Shown here: in pieces, positions 21,064 to 32,975 of the stretch | How the letters are laid out: each line of letters starts with the position of its first letter | Position numbering within the stretch: the first letter of the stretch is position 1 | Assembly (NCBI GenBank): GCA_910589415.1 | Contig: OU342635.1 | Location: 36,668,929 to 36,732,928, forward strand | Length of the DNA: 64,000 nt | Reading direction: 5' to 3' | Source of the DNA: Malachius bipustulatus | Lineage: Eukaryota; Arthropoda; Insecta; Coleoptera; Melyridae | Made by a program: the position numbers and the translations under genes | Notes under the pieces: generated by a model | Told to the model about the DNA's origin: nothing | The model's database searches: none | The model's input: only the letters and a program-made list of their open reading frames with translations

Positions 21064-21885
21064 TTAGTTCATAAACATATTTTTGTCCCTATTTATAATT
21101 TTTATCCAAGGAAACGCTCTAAAAATATTTTGCTTTATTTTCAAGATTTTCAAAAATTTCAGCCCTGATGAAGTCAATCTCATCCAGTTCTTTCTCCTAT
21201 GAATAGAACGATTCAAGGAAAATAATTTCCTACCAAGATATTTCCTGATCATCCACTCTGCCCAGAGACTAAAATGTCCAAGGTACTGAATTTCCTTGTG
21301 ATACAGATGACATTTCTTTCTACTTAGCTGATGCAGACCAGAATCGCTTGAATACCTCCTCCAAGTTCTTCTTCTGATTTTCAAAGGTCTTTCCTACCAC
21401 AATAAGGTCATCTAGGTATACCAGACAAGAATTCCAGGACAGTCCCTTCAGTACCGTTTTGATTAATAGCAGGGGCATTACATAACCCGAGCGGCATCAC
21501 ATTGAATTGGTATAGTCCTGAACCAACAGTGAGAGCAGTTTTTTCGTTGTCGTCAGGATCCATTTCAACCTGTCAGTATCCAATTTTCATGTCCATGCAT
21601 GGTTGAAAAGAACTTTGACCCAGCGAGCGTGGCCAATGTGTCATCTATGCGAGGAAGGGGGTAACTGTCTTTTCTTTGACACTTCTTTGTCACATTATTC
21701 AGCTGCCAATAATCCACCCAAAATCGTGTTGAACGACCTTTCTTCTTTACCGGTGCCACTGGTTAAACCCAAGGGCTATTGGAAGGTTAGATCACATCTT
21801 CCCTTTCTATTTCTTGGATATCCTATTAACTTCCTCTGTCTTCGCTATTGGTAATCTTCTGGCTGCCTGTCGGATTGGTTGAGCA
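21064..21885 (-). pseudogene. Ty3/gypsy pol reverse-transcriptase relic
   Basis: On the minus strand, starting near 21885, the translation shows PIRQAARRLPIAK, then PVKKKGRSTRFWVDYWQLNN, SYPLPRIDDTLATLAGSKFF, YQFNVMPLGLCNAPA, VYLDDLIVVGKTF and KKCHLYHKEIQYLGH. This is the order of reverse-transcriptase blocks in Ty3/gypsy pol. The polymerase YLDD box at 21407-21418 is intact. The usual LDLKSGYWQ motif, with the first catalytic aspartate, is altered after GSKFFSTM. The blocks fall in more than one frame and contain stops, so the copy is dead. No LTRs, protease or integrase were found. Confidence 0.8.
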
Positions 21886-21891
21886 ACACCA

Positions 21892-22176
21892 ATGAAAAAT
21901 TCAACGACGTTAAACCAGAACCTCGAAGATAAATCCATTTTTCTCGAGAAGAAAATTCTGGAAAATTTAACAGCATTAGAAGGAAAGATTTCTGCAAATA
22001 TTGCAGAAAATAACGAGTCTCTAGAAGAAAAGTGTTCTGCAAACATTTCGGAAAATGTTGTAGCTTTAAAAAATTAATTTTCTTCGACTACACAGGAAAA
22101 TTCCATCGTCCTGGGAAAGAAGATTCTCGCAGGTTCTGCTGCACTAGAACAAAAGCTAGGTGCCAAGATTATTTAA
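21892..22176 (+). pseudogene. Coiled-coil ORF relic with 15-residue repeat
   Basis: One plus-strand frame is open over 94 codons apart from a TAA at 22075-22077. It is rich in E, K, L, S and N. A repeat of 15 residues (45 bp) is visible: EGKISANIAENNESL followed by EEKCSANISENVVAL, and LEQKLGAKI later in the frame. The pattern suggests an amphipathic coiled coil. Coiled-coil segments of this style occur in Gag-like proteins of some insect retroelements, so it may be the gag of the neighbouring gypsy element. However, it lies on the opposite strand, so a separate insertion or inversion would be needed. Function is unassigned. Confidence 0.45.
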
Positions 22177-22199
22177 GAAGAAAGGATTTAGTGGTGTGT

Positions 22200-23420
22200 A
22201 ATAAATAATAAGTAATTATTAAATAAATAATTGACTGATTGAATCTGCGAGGTAATTTAAAAACGAAGCCAATTTACGAAATCTTTAACAATATCTTCTT
22301 TTACCAAGTCTTTGATTTCAGGTTCAAATAATATTCAAGTTACTTCTTATCACCTCCAATTTCCATGTGCTACCTTCTGTTGAATGTAGCCATGTAATTT
22401 AACTATTTACTCACCTATTTCCTATCTTTTGTAAGACCTTGACTCCGCGTGTTATTATTGTTTCCTTAAAAGATAAAACCAACAGCAAAAACATGTAATT
22501 GCCTGCTATGAAGTGTGAAGATACTAGCCTTATGTTTATTTTGCGCGAGCTTTGAAGTTGCTAATGATAATGACAGACGGTTTCGAAAAACATCAATCAG
22601 TCACCACATGTCTGATGAGGATGGGCGGACTCATCATCTCGATTTCAGTTTGTGCGATTATCTTTGTTCGCTCATTTTCGAGACAGATTCTGGAGAAACA
22701 AAGGCGCCAAGACTTCAAATCGACTCGAAGCATCAAATAAATGAGTCAGTGACTCTCAACAATTTTTTTCACTCTTCTCTATCTACCTATATATCTATAT
22801 ATTCACATTCCACTTTTTGTTACCCCATTTTTTAATAAATTGTCTGTATAAGCTATGCAAAGAATGATATACTTTTCAAAATTTTTAATATAAATAAAAC
22901 AAATTCATCATACAATAATGTGTGGGTGGTTCACATTTTTAACTCCACTGGTTTCTAAGGAGACATCTAAAATCATGCCGAAAATTTAACATCATACCAT
23001 GTATGGAAGGATATACACATATAGACGAGACCCAGTTATGGCAGGAACAAAAAAGGGCCTCGGCATATTTTTCAAGCAATTTTCTTGAGGGGCAGCCTAT
23101 AATTAACCCGGAGAGCGAGTCCGGGTCTATAATTTGATAGAGGGCGGCTGGGACGTACCATCACCTTTGATACTACGATGTCAATTACCCTCTATATTGC
23201 TACAGTCAAGCTCAACCAGTATCAGTGGCGTTTCAACTTTATATTATCTTAACTTTGAAGTCTTATTTTTTTGTACCTGCCTGTATAAAAATTAAAATAT
23301 ATAAAATTTTAGATATTAGGTACGTTATAGATATGTATAAAAATTTATACAGTTTTTGTTTGCCTTCAGGAATGTTCCTAATATGGCTGAAGAGAAACGT
23401 GAAAAATTGTGAGAGAACAA
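22200..23420. other. Gene-free stretch
   Basis: The open frames 22515-22835 and 23225-23599 begin at GTG rather than ATG and have no domain signature. They are rejected as genes. The remainder is AT-rich and non-repetitive. Confidence 0.45.
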
Positions 23421-23780
23421 TAATTTTATTAAAAAGATATAGAAGACCAAGGCCTTTTTACCAAGGCTTGATCTTTATAATATTTTATTCCAAAACTTTC
23501 TTTGTCTCTTGGAACTGGCCAGTGCTGGTTCTCTTATCTCTAATGGCGCAGGTGTCACCCTGCAGCCAGAATTTAGTACAAGCAAGATTAAGGATATAGA
23601 AGACCTAGTCCTTTTAACCAAAGGTCAATCTACATAAATACATTTTTTCCTAAATTTTCGTCGTCTCTTGATACGCTCTAGGCTTGCTTCTCTTATTTAT
23701 AATTGCGCAAGTGTCATATGCAACCAGAATTTAGTACAAGCAAGATCAAGGCTATAGAAGACTAAGGCCAATCAAGCAAA
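23420..23780. repeat. Degenerate tandem repeat, period ~158 bp
   Basis: The phrase TATAGAAGACCAAGGCC at about 23440 recurs in altered form at about 23598 and 23755. The phrase CCAGAATTTAGTACAAGCAA occurs at about 23566 and 23725. About two and a half units are present. The unit contains no coding motif. Confidence 0.65.
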
Positions 23781-23939
23781 TGGTCGTCTGATTCTAGCTC
23801 CCATTCTAATGAATTTTTGTTACATTCGTCTTGATATACTTTTCGCTCTTTTCAGCTTTTCGATCATTATTACACCCTACTTTACGTAATAATTTACAAA
23901 CAAAACCTCAAAATCAGTTGAAGTACCTATTTCTTGTTG

Positions 23940-24620
23940 ACAGAATTATTCGTTTCACAAAGCGAAGGCTTTGTGGCTTTGGGCTTGAATTCCTTTTAAA
24001 GGCTTTCAAAGCTCTTGAGGGCTTATAAAGCCCTCAAAAGTATTGAAGCTCTTTTTGATTCACAATCGCAAAAGCTCTTTATTAAAGGAAGACAGAAGAA
24101 GCTCTTTAAAACATGCAAAAGAGTGTGAATACTCATGTGAGAGTTGCAACTCTCAATTCGGATCCTGATGCTGGGAAGACAGAAGAGAGTGGGAGGTCTT
24201 GAATAGGGATGTGCGATTTAAATCGAACCTCAAAGTAGTCGATCTCTTTAGCGGCGAGACTCAATTTTTTGAACCGATCTTTTGCCCCGCGATTTTTTGC
24301 CGAATTGATTCTCAGCGGCAAGATATTTGGGGAAAATATATTAACAAAGGCTTTCAAGCTACTTTCAAGGACTTGAAGCTCTTTTCAAGGACTTGCTCTT
24401 TTCAGCAAGCTCTTTTTCAGAACTTCCAGCCCGTATAGAGCTATAATGCTTTACAAAAGGACTTGTGGCTTTCGCTGCAACTCCTGTTCAAGTGAATTGG
24501 AAATTGCAAAGCTTTTTATGTTTAAAATAGAATTGTGGTTTTGGGCTTTCAATTCCTCCTTAACAGGGCTTGATACCTGTGGCTTCAAGCTTTTTTGTCC
24601 AAGGCTTTGCCCAGCTCTGA
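23940..24620. repeat. Cryptic simple repeat rich in GGCTTT and AAGCTCTT
   Basis: Variants of GGCTTTCAAAGCTCTT and GGACTTG are scattered over about 700 bp without fixed period. A perfect 10-bp hairpin, TTGAGGGCTT and AAGCCCTCAA, lies at 24015-24037. The short open frames here are by-products of the repeat. It may derive from slippage within one ancestral word. Confidence 0.55.
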
Positions 24621-24679
24621 CCTCAACCTTGATTAAACACAAAGAAATATCTAGAATAGAACTGAGTCAATGATGGTAC

Positions 24680-26340
24680 AGCTAAACATTCTCGAGTAAC
24701 TGTTCGGATTGTTCATAGAACTAGATTGTTATAGAGAACGAATTTCTGCCCCGACATATTAGAAAGTGCAGCTTAATTATTAAATTTATGAACGCAAAAT
24801 TATTGCTTTGATGATTCGTAGGGTTTGAATAGTAGACACATCAGCTATCAGAAAATCGGAAATGTATAGCCCCAGAGTTATATTTTGAAGTTTGATAAAT
24901 ACGGACATGGCAATAAATACGGATCTTTTTTTAACTATGTCGCCAGTAGAATATTGAGAAGTAGCAAAGATACTGGGTCGGGTTATAGAGAGAAGTTCCA
25001 CAATTTTAGGCTTATTAAGAATCTGAAACATAATTTAGGACAAGTTTGTTTTTCCCTATCGTTCGGTATAAAAAAATTTTGGGTTTCCTTGATACAAAAA
25101 TAAAAGTTGACTATATTAAAACTCTGGGATAAAAAATATTTATTTCCCTTCACCTACGGCTGAGGTAAGACATCTCAAAATTTCAGTTTTTTTTAGCAAA
25201 TTTCAGCAACGACTGAGGTGATCCCAAATTTTGTTTCAGATTCTTCATGTACCTACCTAAGTATAAAATTGTGCAATTTTTCTTTTCTAATTTAACCAAC
25301 TCTGTATATTTGTTACTTCTCAAGATCCCAATGGTGGGAGAGAAAAAAGATCTAATTGCGATAATAATAGATCGTTACAATGCATATAATAATCCCTTTT
25401 TAAATTTTCAATTAACTTCTAGATTTACTTATCAATCATATTCAATCTCCCATTGATTTTTTTCTTTTTTTTTTGAATAATTTTTTGAATAATTAAACAG
25501 ATTATACCAAAGCTGATATAATCCGAAGATAAATTAGAGTTCATATAGTGGTGAATATTTTTGCTAAATAATATTACCGCGTATGATTACATATTAGGTA
25601 CTGATTATTCTTGATCTAAATATATTTAATTTACGGTTATTGAAATAAATAAAATAGTTAATGAGATTTTTATACAGATTCGAGCTACTTTACACTTTAT
25701 AGCGTATTTAGCGTATTAGCGTATAACGCCTTAACCCTCAAGGCGCCTGTCTTGTTCACAGTTTGAACATAAATTGATTAGTTGCATGTGGAGATTTCGC
25801 ACCTTTTCAGGCTCCTCGAGTCCTTAAATTATCTTATTTGCTCTCCCGTAGTGCGCATCATTCTGCAATTCTGCAACGATTTATTTTTTCCTCCTCTAGA
25901 CTAGATAGTTTTTTTACGTCAGAGTAATTTTTCCGCTTTAATGTTTTTTTTTTATTTATAATTTATTAATTAAAACTAGAAATTATAAGTTCTCATTATC
26001 CCGATTGCTGCATCTCTTAAACTATCGAGTAAAAATAAAAATAAAAATTAAGGCTCGTTTTTACTTTGGTTACATGCAATCTCTATGAGACACTATAATA
26101 ATTATTACAGTGCTTACTCTTAATTTCAAATAAGAGACTTGGCTTTGTATAAGATTAAACTGTACCTATTTACAAAAAGGAAAAATAAAGTTCACGCATA
26201 TACCATAAAGTAAAGAGTTGTACAAGCAGAATGAATGATTCCAGGATAAAATCGGATTTATCAAAGTATACATAATTATTACACCGATTATAAAATACAA
26301 GAAGAGGAAAGAGCAGGTGGTAGAAATGATGATGAAATTT
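24680..26340. other. Gene-free AT-rich stretch
   Basis: No domain-bearing ORF. The word TTTCAGCAACGACTGA at 25201-25216 is the core of a hairpin found also at 57886-57908 and 62258-62290. A small repeat of TAGCGTAT occurs at 25698-25725. Confidence 0.45.
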
Positions 26341-27300
26341 TAATTATAGCAACCCTGGCCGAGTTTAAACAACGCCGCTGCTGGTTGCTGTTGTTGAACC
26401 TCATTACTGGCTGCTTCAGTGCAAATTATCGCTCACTTTGAACTTGGCCATCCGACTGGAAATCTGGACCAGCACTATGCTAATTCCGCGATTCATTCCG
26501 AAACGGAATTTTAAACGCATGCAAAACAGTGGTTTCTCCCTTTATCATTCCCTTTGTGTATCCTACATTATTGACGTTTATTTCTGGCAATATTTCAATT
26601 ATTTCCTGGATTAGTTTGCTCGTGACTTGAACTATTTAATGAAATGCGAATTATCTACAGTCTTGTAGAGTTGTCTCGTACAATAATAATTCTACAGAAT
26701 GGCGAGATAATTTATTTTATTTTGAATGCACCAATAAAGAAATGTAGGAAATCCTCAAGAAAAAGTGCAGGAATTCCGTCAGAATCCATAAAAGAAAGCG
26801 GCATTGTAGGATTATTATAGAACATAGCTATAGAAACTTATTTGGAAAAATTCAAATTTTTATTTTCCAAACTGAAATTTTGAAATAATTACGCAATAAT
26901 AAAACACTCAGAGCCCTGAAAACCCATTTATTTGCTTTTATTTATTATTTTTAAATTAATAAATTCTTGGGTGAGGCTCTAAGGCAAACTTGGTTTGAAG
27001 AATATACTGACCACTCTAGCCTGAGAGTAAATTATGATAATTGCTCCAAGATTCCTAATAAATTACTCGTAATAACCCTGTCAGAAACTCGTCATAGCAG
27101 AGGGGAAAATCCATCTGCGCATTCCGGAAAGCGTCCGAACGGAACGACGACATTAGGGGCAATAAATCGCAAAGGGCACGAGATCACTTTCTTCGTCATG
27201 TGTGCAATTCTGGAAAACGTCTGGTCAGTTAACCGGGGGGCACTCTGGACCTGCCCTTCATTATCGACTTCCAGAAGGCCATAACTTGGGATGTTGTGAC
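26340..27300. promoter_or_regulatory. Two GC-richer islands, possible enhancers
   Basis: Non-repetitive, compositionally balanced sequence occurs at 26340-26540 and 26990-27290, separated by AT-rich DNA. The open frame 26967-27284 crosses the second island but has no recognisable motif. Conserved noncoding elements often look like this, but the claim depends on comparison with related genomes. Confidence 0.22.
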
Positions 27301-28690
27301 TAAGTGTTACTTTTAATCGTTATCCAGTTCTTCTTCTCAGCTTTACTGTTGTCTCAATGATTTGGATGAGGAATAAAAATGTAGCCATTCTTTCTGGCTC
27401 TAGTTCTGGTAAATTTTGCCCGCGAGAGATTTTATCTGTATATTCATAAGTATAGGGTAAGAGGAAAATTCTGGAATATATATTTCTTTTGTTATTTAGA
27501 AGGAATTTTTTATTTAACATTAATTTTCTTTTCTTCTTTTGTTTTTTTTCTCCCTTTCACTTATTTTCCTATAATTGAAGCCATTTAAACCGTATATTTA
27601 ATTATTCACATAAGGCATTCTGGTGGTGGTAGTTGGTAGTCCTCTTGCTCCTCTGATGGTAAAATAGTTTAAAAAATAAATAAGAACAGGAAAATATCTT
27701 CAATGCTATCAGGATATATATTAGTGAGTATTTATGCTTGAAAGTATTTAAACTCATCATTTTTCCCTAAATTATGATCTAACTCACAAATAATCAACCG
27801 TAGGTTCTCTAGATAGAGTGTCTTTAAGAAAAAAAAGTGCTTTTTATTTTCACAGGAAATCTGAAAATTAAAACAGTGACAAATTAACCGTTACAAATCC
27901 CCTCAACCCTATTTTGAACAGCAATAAGGGTCTTATAGCTGGTCACTTCATCGTATGGTTGATGCAGAAGTCATTAGTTCCGGGTGACCACCTCCCTATG
28001 ATTGGAAACGCATATTTGCAGCCTGGTGACTTTATGTTTTGGAGGGTTGGAGAAATATTTTGTTTATTAGTGTAGATACAGCCTAGATTCCAGGAAGAAA
28101 ACGTGCTGCTATTTGTCATAGACGTGATTTGTGTTCCCAGGATAATTAACTGAATTAATAAGAAAAAAGTGGATCTAATTTGCTTGGATCTGTGGGATGT
28201 TTAAAACGCATTTGCGTGAGAGTCTAGATATTAAAAGATAAATTAAAACTTTGAACAGCTGCTGTTTTCTGTTTTAAGACAGCTGTTACAATTTTGGTGT
28301 TATTATTTCGAAGGTATATCAGATTTGTGTGTTATAATAACGTGTAACCCTTTTTGTGGAGTAAAGAAATTCGTTTGAATTGAATTTAAATTATTAAATT
28401 ATTGACATTGGTAAGAAGTATGCTTATAGCTATAATAGAAAGACTATTAAATATCAAACCAATTACGCCTATTATTAATCAACCGCATAGTGGTATAGGG
28501 GGATTAACCGAAGGAACGATATATCTAGGAGAATAAGTTTCTTGGAAATAATGAGCAAAAAGAAAATCCCAGCACACTACTTCCCAAAGAAAACAAATCA
28601 TATCAAAATCTCATTACACAGATAAGAGTTTAGTAGCATATTTCATAAAAGCCTCAGATTTTACATGAAGATAATAATTGGACGGTGCCA
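27300..28690. other. Gene-free stretch
   Basis: AT-rich sequence with T-rich runs at 27530-27560. No element termini, RNA genes or coding motifs were found. Confidence 0.45.
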
Positions 28691-29110
28691 GTAAGTTTTA
28701 ATTAATACTTTCGCACGATTTTTAAATGCTATATAGATATCAATCTTTCCTTGTTCGAACCCGCGTTCCCAGAAAATGATGAATTAATAAATAATAGAAA
28801 AAGAATACAGCCGCGGAGCTCGCTTCATTTATCATCGTACGTAACCTTCTCATTTAACGCCATAAATTAATACCGCTTGTCAAAGCCCTGAAAATATTTA
28901 TTAATTGCAACCCTTTCTGAATTAACCATATCCACCTAACATTTAAAACTGAATTAAGGAAAACAAAGCTCCTTGAATGGGTGGCTAGAAGGAACTGCAG
29001 CGCGAGCCCGCGGCCGTACCATTCCTCAATTCCCTGACAGATGCCTCGGAAATCACAGTGCACGCTGGGGCTGGAATAATATCTGTAATTAATCCCGATC
29101 TTGAGATGTT
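28690..29110. promoter_or_regulatory. Island with homeodomain-type sites, possible enhancer
   Basis: The sequence is non-repetitive, with GC-rich cores (CAGCCGCGGAGCTCGC, CGCGAGCCCGCGGCCG) separated by several TTAATTA- and TAATTAATCCC-type words. TAATCCC matches sites for Otx/Bicoid-class homeodomains. Such clustering is typical of developmental enhancers, but binding-site words this short are weak evidence. The minus ORF 28854-29063 is unsupported. Confidence 0.28.
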
Positions 29111-29650
29111 AAATGTAGCTTTGGTGATGCGCCAGTGCCACCAATAAATAAATGGCTCTATGTGATCTTTGACTGGGGGATTGTTATTTTTTTATACATC
29201 AAAGATGGCATGCCTCAGTTTTCAGCTTAGAAAGTGAAATCGTCTGATGGTTTTGACGTTTCGATCGTGCCCAGACCTTCTTAATTATAGATAAGTTCGC
29301 TATGAAGGTAATTTTGCTCGTGTCAGCTCTTCAGGTTGAAATTTTGGAGTGATTTATTGATTTCTTTTTCTTTTTCGTCAAGACTTGTAGTTTCTTAAAC
29401 TTTAAATTTAACATTTTTTAAATTTTAAATTTAACATGTTAAAATTAACATTTAACATGTCTGAAACTTGTTAGACACTTTGCTGATTCTACAATACGTG
29501 TGAAAGTATATAAATACCTATGTAATAAGTATTGCACATGTATAAATACATAAAGATGACTCAAATCAATATAAGTACCCATTTTCTTAATCACATAGGT
29601 CAAAAAAGAGGGAAGGTCAAAAAATTTGTGAAATTGCGAGTTTTCTTAAG
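29110..29650. other. Gene-free stretch with low-complexity core
   Basis: From 29390 to 29465 the sequence is an AT-only run with repeated AAATTTAACAT. The rest has no recognised features. Confidence 0.5.
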
Positions 29651-29653
29651 GCT

Positions 29654-29964
29654 GTTCGCATAAGTACTTATACGACATCTTGTTTTCGATATGTTGACGA
29701 CATGTCGCTATATATACAACATAACGATTACAATGACGATTCACACACCAAGCAGACACAATGCAGACGTGAAGATATTTCGACCGCTTCAACACATACA
29801 TATTATGTCGTAGGTATACAGAAAATAATACTACTACATCTTCATCCAACGACGATGCATTGTGGTGTGCGAAGTAAAAGTTTTTGTTATGACGTTTTGA
29901 TTGTCATGACGTGTCTGCAACATCTCGTCGACATGTCGAAAACAAATGCCGTATAAGTATGCGA
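29654..29964. mobile_element. MITE, ~50-bp terminal inverted repeats
   Basis: The left end, containing GCATAAGTACTTATACG and GTTTTCGATATGTTGACGA, is mirrored by the right end, which contains CGACATGTCGAAAACAAATG and CGTATAAGTATGCGAC. The length is about 311 bp. There is no coding capacity; opposing open frames at 29646-29849 and 29702-29956 arise from its inverted symmetry. A clear target duplication was not found. Confidence 0.65.
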
Positions 29965-30080
29965 CTATATCACCTTAAAGCTTCACATAACCAAACTACA
30001 CTACTCCGTTGTTATAGTCTTCGTCCGTAATCCTGGACAAAGGCCCTGACAGGGTGCTATCAGTCAGACCCAGTTAAAAC

Positions 30081-30698
30081 ATGATTTTTGGCAAGGTGTT
30101 TCTTCTCGATCCCTCCCCCTCTTCGATCCCTCCTCCTCCACACCTCTTGTGTCATAAGGCCCCAGGCATGGGACTTGCGTTGCGGAGAGAAAAGCTGTAT
30201 TCACAGAACACCGCATATGTCAGGGTCGACGACCAGATGTATGGGCAGTTCTCGGTTGGCAAGGGAGTGAGGCAAGGAAGTATTCTCTCCCCAATACTTT
30301 TTAACAACTACGGGGAATGAATACTCAGAAATACAACAGAGGGGTGGAGCAGGAAGAAAATATCCACCTTACTTATATATGCGGACGACACCACGATTCT
30401 AGCATCAACGGAAGAAGAAATGGCAGACGTAATATACCGAATAGAGGCGACCAGCGCCGAAGTAGGCCTAAAAGCCAACCGCGCCTCCCTGCTGATTCTA
30501 AACAGGACCAGTCCTCTTGCCACCAAACCAAAACCTGATGGAAGGATTCAGATCAAGACAGAGATTATCTACCTCGATGCTCGAGTTTCAAACAACGGGA
30601 ACTGCGAGGGGGAAGTAAAGGGAAGGACAGGAATGGTAAAAATATCTCTCGTCAAACTAGAAAGAATCTGGATCATCAGATATCCAAACGCACAATGA
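30081..30698 (+). pseudogene. LINE reverse-transcriptase fragment, YADD intact
   Basis: One frame runs from 30081 to 30698 with a single TGA at 30318-30320. Upstream of the stop it gives YVRVDDQMYGQFSVGKGVRQGS followed by LSPILFN in non-LTR style. Downstream it gives LIYADDTTILAST with the polymerase YADD box at 30378-30389, then VGLKANRA and the thumb-like segment ending in LVKLERIW. This order matches the palm region of insect non-LTR endonuclease/reverse-transcriptase proteins. The start of the open frame is proline-rich and does not look homologous, so the true left boundary is probably near 30160. The element is 5'-truncated and carries a premature stop, so it is dead. Clade assignment (Jockey-, CR1- or RTE-like) is not possible by eye. 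Confidence 0.78.
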
Positions 30699-31200
30699 GG
30701 AGGATGCTGCAATCTCTGGTTTTTTCCATAGCAACCTATGGGTTTGAAACCCTGACTCTTAACGCAGATTTCCGTAGACGAATCGAAGGATTTGAAATTG
30801 ACCATCCACGGAAAGGTTTTGGCAGGCAGGAGGAGAAGAGGCATTTATCGACCAGGTTTCGAATATTACGAACTTATCCCGGTGGCAGAAATAATGCAAG
30901 GAATGCTAAAAACAGGAAGCGCTGGCGAGACATAACTGACTCCGTACGCAGCGTCATCATGAGTCATGATGTTCGGAAAACGAACACCAATGCAGAAGTT
31001 ATCCCGTACCATTTCCGATATCCCAAAACTGGTACCAAATTTTGCATAAGCCTGTATATACCTTGGTAAAGGTGATGGCTGTAGTGGTGGAAGTCGTAAT
31101 AAATTATGAAGATTCAGAAGGAAGAAGAAGACTGCGGTGATTTGGTCATGTGATATCAGGAGGGGAGAGGAAATGTATTGTGAGGGAAATAAGTAAAAAC
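30695..31200 (+). pseudogene. LINE ORF2 C-terminal continuation, frameshifted
   Basis: Directly after the previous frame the homology continues in another phase with MRRMLQSLVFSIATYGFETLTLNADFRRRI split over two blocks, matching the region downstream of the reverse-transcriptase core in many insect LINEs. A further piece, FGHVISGGERK followed by REI, lies at about 31135-31185 after additional disruption. The change of frame near 30690 and later stops confirm decay. This and the preceding entry are one insertion of about 1.1 kb. No 3' tail could be identified. Confidence 0.7.
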
Positions 31201-31279
31201 ACTATAGACAAATTATCAGGTTGCCGTTGGTATGATGGAACTTGTCTTGTGAACTTAATAGAGCAATAACAATTATTAT

Positions 31280-31630
31280 TCTTCTTTACAAAAAACCTTC
31301 TTGCGCATCAATCGCAGAAATAGTGTATTTTTATGCGATTCAATTATGAATATTTTCACCGCTTTTTAAATTGGATTTCTGAAATTTTCCATAGTCAGGT
31401 CATATTCGCGTAGTGGTTTACTGAGAAAATTTCATTTCATTTAGTTTGAAAATTTCCCTTAGAATGGATTTTTAAATTTAACAAAATAAAAAAAAAATGG
31501 CAAATTTAATTTTTTTCCTTTTTCTGTGTCCGCCACTGGCTAACTTTACTTAAAAAATACTATTCTTTACACTACCTTTAATAAATTCGCAAAAAGTGAA
31601 AGGGGAATTTTGAAAACCGAAAATTTGAAA
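31280..31630. repeat. Diverged partial unit of the 650-bp repeat
   Basis: The phrase TTTTTCTGTGTCCGCCACTGGC at 31521 onward parallels the ACCCACGCCACTGGCTTA phrase in both full units downstream, and TGAAATTTTCC-AGTC-GGTCATATTCG parallels their first third. The distance from here to the next unit is only about 290 bp, so much of the unit has been lost. Confidence 0.5.
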
Positions 31631-32925
31631 TTTTAGACGAATAAACATCATGTATAAATATTCGAATATCTCCGCCATTTTTCTTATTTGCTTCTTGAAA
31701 TTTTTCAGAGTTAGGGGTTATTCGTATAGTTGTGTACTGGAAAAACTTCAGCTCAATTCCTTCAAAAAAGGCTCATAAACGGTTATAGAAATTTAGCCAT
31801 TTTTACCCTTTTCCTACCCACGCCACTGGCTTATTAATGAAAAATATGCAAATTTTACTGCATAAACTCAAATTTAAAATAATTTTCTTCCAATCGTGTT
31901 AATTTGGTTTAAATTTGTTTTTCTAACTTGCTTATAGGTAGGCAGGTATAGGGGTTCCAAATCTGGCAATTTTTTCTAAAATTGAAAAGGCCGCCATTTT
32001 GAAACGGTTCGATTTTACTCAAATACAGTACCAGACGACTTCTTGCGGCTATCTTACTCATAAAAAAATTCCAGCTCCCTAGATGAAAACTGCGACCAGA
32101 AATCAGAAACCAGAGCCTCATAGACGGTTTTTGTTTTTAATTTGGAGGGACACTCTGTAGAAATAACGCAGCTTTAGGAAAATTTTTTTACGAAAATCAA
32201 ATGTCATTTTGAAGTTTCACAAGGGTAAAAAATTTCGCTTACTAATCTTTAAATATGAAGCTACAGCACCGGTTTTAAAATTTTAGAGAAATAAACTTCA
32301 TATGAAAAAAATATTAATATCTCCGCCATTTTTCTTATTTACTTCTTGAAACTTTTAAGGGTTAAAGTATATTAGTGTACTTGCCTACTGTGAAAATTTC
32401 AGTTCAATTTCTTTAAAAATGAACTCATAAACGGTTATAGAAATTTAGACATTTTTACCCTTTTCCTACCCACGCCACTGGCTTATTAATATAAATAATG
32501 CCAATTTTATTGCTTTAATTCAAATTTCAAATAGTTTTCTTCCAATCTTGTTAATTTTATTTTAAAGTTTCATTGCCATCTTGCTCATACAGGGACTCAA
32601 AAAATAGCAAATTTCCCAAAAATTCAAATGGCTGCCATTTTGAAACGGCTTGGCCGATTTTGCTCAAGTGCAATACCAGACCACTCCTTGTGGATATCTT
32701 ACTCCCACAAAAATTTCAGCTTCCTATATTGAAAACTGCGACCTGAAATGATACCACAACAACCGGATTCCTGGAATTTTGAAGGGACACCCTGTAGAAG
32801 TGTCTCGACTTTTGAGAATTTTTTTAACGAAAATCTAACATCATTCCAATGTTTTATAAGGATCCAAAATTTCGTTCACTAATCGTCAAAGATAAAGCTA
32901 CAGGAGCGTTTTTAAAATCGTAATT
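31631..32925. repeat. Tandem pair of ~650-bp repeat units
   Basis: Unit 1 (31631-32280) and unit 2 (32281-32925) share, in order, TTTTAGA-GAATAAAC, TATCTCCGCCATTTTTCTTA, ACTCATAAACGGTTATAGAA, CCACGCCACTGGCTTATTAA, GGCCGCCATTTTGAAACGG-like text and GGGACAC-CTGTAGAA. Spacing of matched words is 650-652 bp. Units are roughly 80 percent alike by eye. No ORF spans them, so they resemble a complex satellite or a non-autonomous element with internal duplication. Confidence 0.75.
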
Positions 32926-32937
32926 TCGCGTTTTTGA

Positions 32938-32975
32938 TGAAATATATAAATATATAAATATATATATATATATCG
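32938..32975. repeat. AT-rich microsatellite
   Basis: ATATATAA units grade into an (AT)n run directly after the second 650-bp unit. Its position suggests it could be the tail of that repeat. Confidence 0.8.

Noticed and set aside
22608..22650. CTGATGAG followed by an inverted GACTCATC, hammerhead-like
   Set aside because: The second core segment GAAA is missing after the stem.
22515..22835. 106-codon plus frame with a signal-peptide-like beginning
   Set aside because: The first codon is GTG and the nearby ATG is in another frame. The rest has no domain-like pattern.
23225..23599. 124-codon plus frame
   Set aside because: It begins at GTG, is dominated by AT-rich hydrophobic residues and runs into a tandem repeat shared with neighbouring DNA.
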